A DNA stretch of 34,911 nt from Betaproteobacteria bacterium (GTDB lineage Bacteria > Pseudomonadota > Gammaproteobacteria > Burkholderiales > Burkholderiaceae_C): positions 1 to 34,911 of the forward strand of contig RGQD01000012.1 in NCBI GenBank assembly GCA_010030205.1, written 5' to 3'. The notes beneath the pieces are model-generated. The model had not been told where the DNA came from and ran no database searches. It worked only from the letters and a program-made list of their open reading frames with translations. The first letter of the stretch is position 1, and every line of letters starts with the position of its first letter. A program made the translations under genes and the position numbers. Below, in pieces: positions 32,590 through 34,911 of this stretch.

Positions 32590-34563
32590 GTGCCGGCCAC
32601 GCCCTTCAGCCGCATCCTTGTTGCCAACCGCGGTGAGGTCGCGCTGCGCATCATGCGCACCGCGCGCGCGATGGGCTACGGCACCGTGGCCGTGCACTCC
32701 ACGGTCGATGCGGGCGCGCGCCACGTGCGTGGAGCAGATATGGCGACCTGTATCGGTGCAGCCTCGCTCCAAGCCTCTTACCTGAACAGCGCCGCGATGA
32801 TCGATGCGGCGTTGCGCTGCGGCGCGGACGCGGTGCATCCCGGCTGGGGCTTTCTCTCGGAGAACGGGGCATTTGCCCAGGCGTGTCTCGATGCGGGCCT
32901 GATCTTCATCGGGCCGCGCCCTGAAACGATCGCGCTGATGGGCGACAAGGCGCTGGCCAAGGCGCGTATGGCGCAGGCCGGCCTGCCCTGCATTCCCGGC
33001 TATGACGGGCTGGAGCAGGACGAGGCGCGGCTGCTGCCGGAGGCACGGCGCATCGGCTTCCCGGTGATGGTGAAGGCTCGTGCCGGCGGCGGAGGGCGCG
33101 GCATGCGCATTGCCGCCCATGAGGACGAGTTCGCGGCGATGCTGCGTCTGGCGCGATCCGAAGCACAGCATGCGTTTGGCGATGATTCTGTCTTGCTCGA
33201 ACGTGCCCTTGCTTCGCCACGTCACGTGGAAATTCAGGTCGTCGCCGACCGCCACGGCAATGCGATCCACCTGGGCGAGCGCGACTGCTCGGTGCAGCGG
33301 CGCCACCAGAAGCTGATCGAGGAATCGCCTTCGCCGGCGGTGCCGGCTGCTCTGCGTGAACGCATGGGCAGCTTCGCGGTGCAAGCGGCCAGGGCGGTGG
33401 GCTACGAAGGCGTGGGCACGCTGGAGTTCCTGCTCGATGCGCAAGGCGGCTTCTGGTTCATGGAGATGAATACGCGGCTGCAGGTGGAGCACTGCGTGAC
33501 CGAAGCGGTCACCGGGCTGGACCTGGTTGAGCTTCAATTGCGTATCGCGGCCGGGGAGCCGCTGCCTCTGGCTCAAGACGCGGTGCGCAGCAGCGGACAT
33601 GCGGTACAGGCGCGGCTGTGCACCGAAGACCCCGAAGACGGCTTCGTGCCGCGCAGTGGCAAGGTGCTGCTGTGGCGCGCACCGCCTGCCTGCCGGGTGG
33701 AGACGGCGCTGGAAACGGGCGGCGAGATCGCGCCGGACTACGACTCGCTGGCCGCCAAGCTGGTGGCGCACGCAGCCACGCGCGAAGAGGCTTTGCGCAA
33801 GCTTGCTTTTGCGCTCGACGAGACCGTGCTGCTTGGCGTTGCGGCGAACACGGCGTTCCTTGCGAGCTGCATCCGGCATCCGGTGTTCGCACGCGGAGGC
33901 GCCACGACCTCGTTCATCGAGGACCACAAGGCTGATCTGTTGCGAGAGGAGGGCGGGCTGCGGCTACAGGCGGTGGCCGCGCTGCTGATGCTGGCGTTGC
34001 CATCCAGCAGCTTCACCGGCAAGCAGGGTATGCTGGCGCGGCTTTCGCACCGGCCCTGTGTGTTAGCCCTTGAAATGAATGGTGTAGAGAAGCGCGTGGT
34101 GATCGAAGTCATCGATGCCTCGGATGCGCGGGTGACGCTGGACGGCCGCGAAGCCGTGCTCACACTGCGTCAGTTGTGCGAAGACACAGTGCGCGTCATA
34201 TGCGGCGGCATCGAAGAGACCGTGGTTTGGGCGCGCGATGCGCAATCCCTGTGGCTGCATCTGCGCGGTCGCACGCTGCACGCGGCCACCGCGCGGCGGG
34301 GCGCGGCCTTCCGCAGTACAGGCGCGCAGATTCATAATGGCCTCGTGGCTGCCGGCATGAACGGCCGTATCGCGCAGTTGCTGGTGCGCAGTGGCGATAC
34401 CGTGCAGGCGGGCCAGCCACTGTTTTCTATTGAGGCCATGAAGATGGAACATGCCTACAGCGCCACCGTGGCGGGTCGGGTTTCGGCGCTGCACGCCGAG
34501 CCAGGCCAACTGGTGCGGGCGGGCGAACTCATCGCAGAGATTGAACAGGAAAAAATCTCATGA
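32590..34563 (+). CDS. Biotin carboxylase-biotin carrier (alpha) subunit of an acyl-CoA carboxylase
   Basis: From GTG 32590 (AAGGA eight bases upstream) the protein has 657 residues. BC domain: ILVANRGEVALRIMRTARAMG, HPGWGFLSENG, AGGGGRGMRI, HLGERDCSVQRRHQKLIEE, and EMNTRLQVEH, all conserved. A linker of about 150 residues (BT-like domain) leads to a C-terminal biotin domain with EAMKMEH, biotinyl-Lys at about 618. This is the MCC/PCC/geranyl-CoA carboxylase alpha architecture, matching the beta subunit at 30043. The track starts it at GTG 32563, which overlaps the Bug gene by 23 bases. It may also supply the BC activity missing from the 24138 protein. Confidence 0.93.
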   Translation: MPATPFSRILVANRGEVALRIMRTARAMGYGTVAVHSTVDAGARHVRGADMATCIGAASLQASYLNSAAMIDAALRCGADAVHPGWGFLSENGAFAQACLDAGLIFIGPRPETIALMGDKALAKARMAQAGLPCIPGYDGLEQDEARLLPEARRIGFPVMVKARAGGGGRGMRIAAHEDEFAAMLRLARSEAQHAFGDDSVLLERALASPRHVEIQVVADRHGNAIHLGERDCSVQRRHQKLIEESPSPAVPAALRERMGSFAVQAARAVGYEGVGTLEFLLDAQGGFWFMEMNTRLQVEHCVTEAVTGLDLVELQLRIAAGEPLPLAQDAVRSSGHAVQARLCTEDPEDGFVPRSGKVLLWRAPPACRVETALETGGEIAPDYDSLAAKLVAHAATREEALRKLAFALDETVLLGVAANTAFLASCIRHPVFARGGATTSFIEDHKADLLREEGGLRLQAVAALLMLALPSSSFTGKQGMLARLSHRPCVLALEMNGVEKRVVIEVIDASDARVTLDGREAVLTLRQLCEDTVRVICGGIEETVVWARDAQSLWLHLRGRTLHAATARRGAAFRSTGAQIHNGLVAAGMNGRIAQLLVRSGDTVQAGQPLFSIEAMKMEHAYSATVAGRVSALHAEPGQLVRAGELIAEIEQEKIS

Positions 34564-34806
34564 ATTGCCGCGGAGCCCGAAGGCGAATCGGTACCTGACC
34601 GCAGCTGCCTGCAAGGGCTGCACTGGCATGACGCCCGAATTTCCCAGGGCATCTTTCACTGCGATGCGACCGACACCGATCCGTACCGGCAACGCTGCTT
34701 GAAGGGCCAACTGTGATCGAAGCCGCAAGCGCTGGTGTCTGGCAGGCCTGGCAGCGCTGGCGCTGTGCGGCGCAACGCGCGGCACTGCCCTGGCGCTTAC
34801 TGCACA
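34564..34806. other. Region with no intact gene, possible decayed operon member
   Basis: The BC-BCCP stop overlaps an ATG (34560-34562), as if another gene followed, but that frame closes after 12 codons. Other frames give only short ORFs of no recognised family. One plus-strand stretch reads like a signal peptide (KRWCLAGLAALALCGA) with no start codon. The region looks decayed. Confidence 0.35.
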
Positions 34807-34911
34807 GGCCAATTGCGGCACCACGACCGCGCTGCCGCCAGTGAAGCCGGCGAGTTGAAGGTCTACGCCTTCTTCAGCAAAAAATCCCAGCGCCTTGCCG
34901 TAAAGCAGGTC
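34807..34911 (-). pseudogene. Fragment of an NMT1/SsuA-type ABC substrate-binding protein
   Basis: Minus-strand reading from the window edge gives DLLYGKALGFFAEEGVDL, then QLAGFTGGSAVVVPQLA. This resembles the segment just after the signal peptide of SsuA/TauA/NMT1-like binding proteins ('A..kGFF.eeGLdv.l..f.GGsa..pqL'). After PQLA the frame stays open but turns into arginine/alanine-rich sequence unlike the family, so the gene seems cut at about 34807. Its upstream half lies beyond the window. Confidence 0.5.

Noticed and set aside
32575-33927. 450-aa minus-strand ORF opposite the biotin carboxylase gene
   Set aside because: Antisense shadow; the plus-strand protein has complete catalytic motifs.

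Overview
The window is high-GC DNA dense with genes. It looks like a betaproteobacterium of the order Burkholderiales. The main reason is four Bug-family (tripartite tricarboxylate transporter) solute receptors, a family hugely expanded in that order, together with CaiB/BaiF CoA-transferases, CaiC-like acyl-CoA ligases and biotin-dependent acyl-CoA carboxylases. I cannot name a genus from sequence reading alone.

Layout. Positions 1-5650 are a mixed flank: the end of a probable transporter, an antibiotic-biosynthesis-monooxygenase-fold protein, a decayed DUF4338/DruA-like fragment, an SDR oxidoreductase, an exported oligopeptidase B, a cupin and a TPR protein. Near 5640 a small lipoprotein-like gene has lost its start exactly where a catabolic region begins. 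Positions 5656-10040 hold a CoA-transferase facing a divergent trio: a crotonase-like protein, a quinone-oxidoreductase-like MDR protein and a Bug receptor. Positions 10206-14899 (minus strand) hold a Bug receptor, an orphan ABC substrate-binding protein and a CaiC-like ligase. Positions 15578-27196 look like one long plus-strand cluster: ligase, TetR, racemase-like CoA-transferase, a 1096-aa single-chain BC-BCCP-CT carboxylase, a second CoA-transferase, a BCCP-CT carboxylase whose biotin carboxylase domain is reduced to 41 codons, and a Bug receptor. Positions 27602-34563 are a second self-contained module: a divergent TetR, then ligase, carboxyltransferase, Bug receptor and BC-BCCP subunit. 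The right edge carries a broken, minus-strand ABC binding-protein fragment.

How it may work (inference). Periplasmic Bug receptors capture organic acids, CaiC-like ligases or family III CoA-transferases make the CoA thioesters, a racemase-like enzyme may set stereochemistry, and biotin enzymes carboxylate the acyl-CoA. The notable features are three carboxylases of three different architectures side by side, repeated ligase/receptor/carboxylase modules, and several signs of recent rearrangement: a deletion inside a carboxylase gene, a probable frameshift at the start of a CoA-transferase, a 32-bp duplication that makes a mini-cistron, and relics of mobile or defence genes at the module edges. 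The substrate cannot be read from the sequence. No tRNA, rRNA, CRISPR array or intact insertion sequence was seen.
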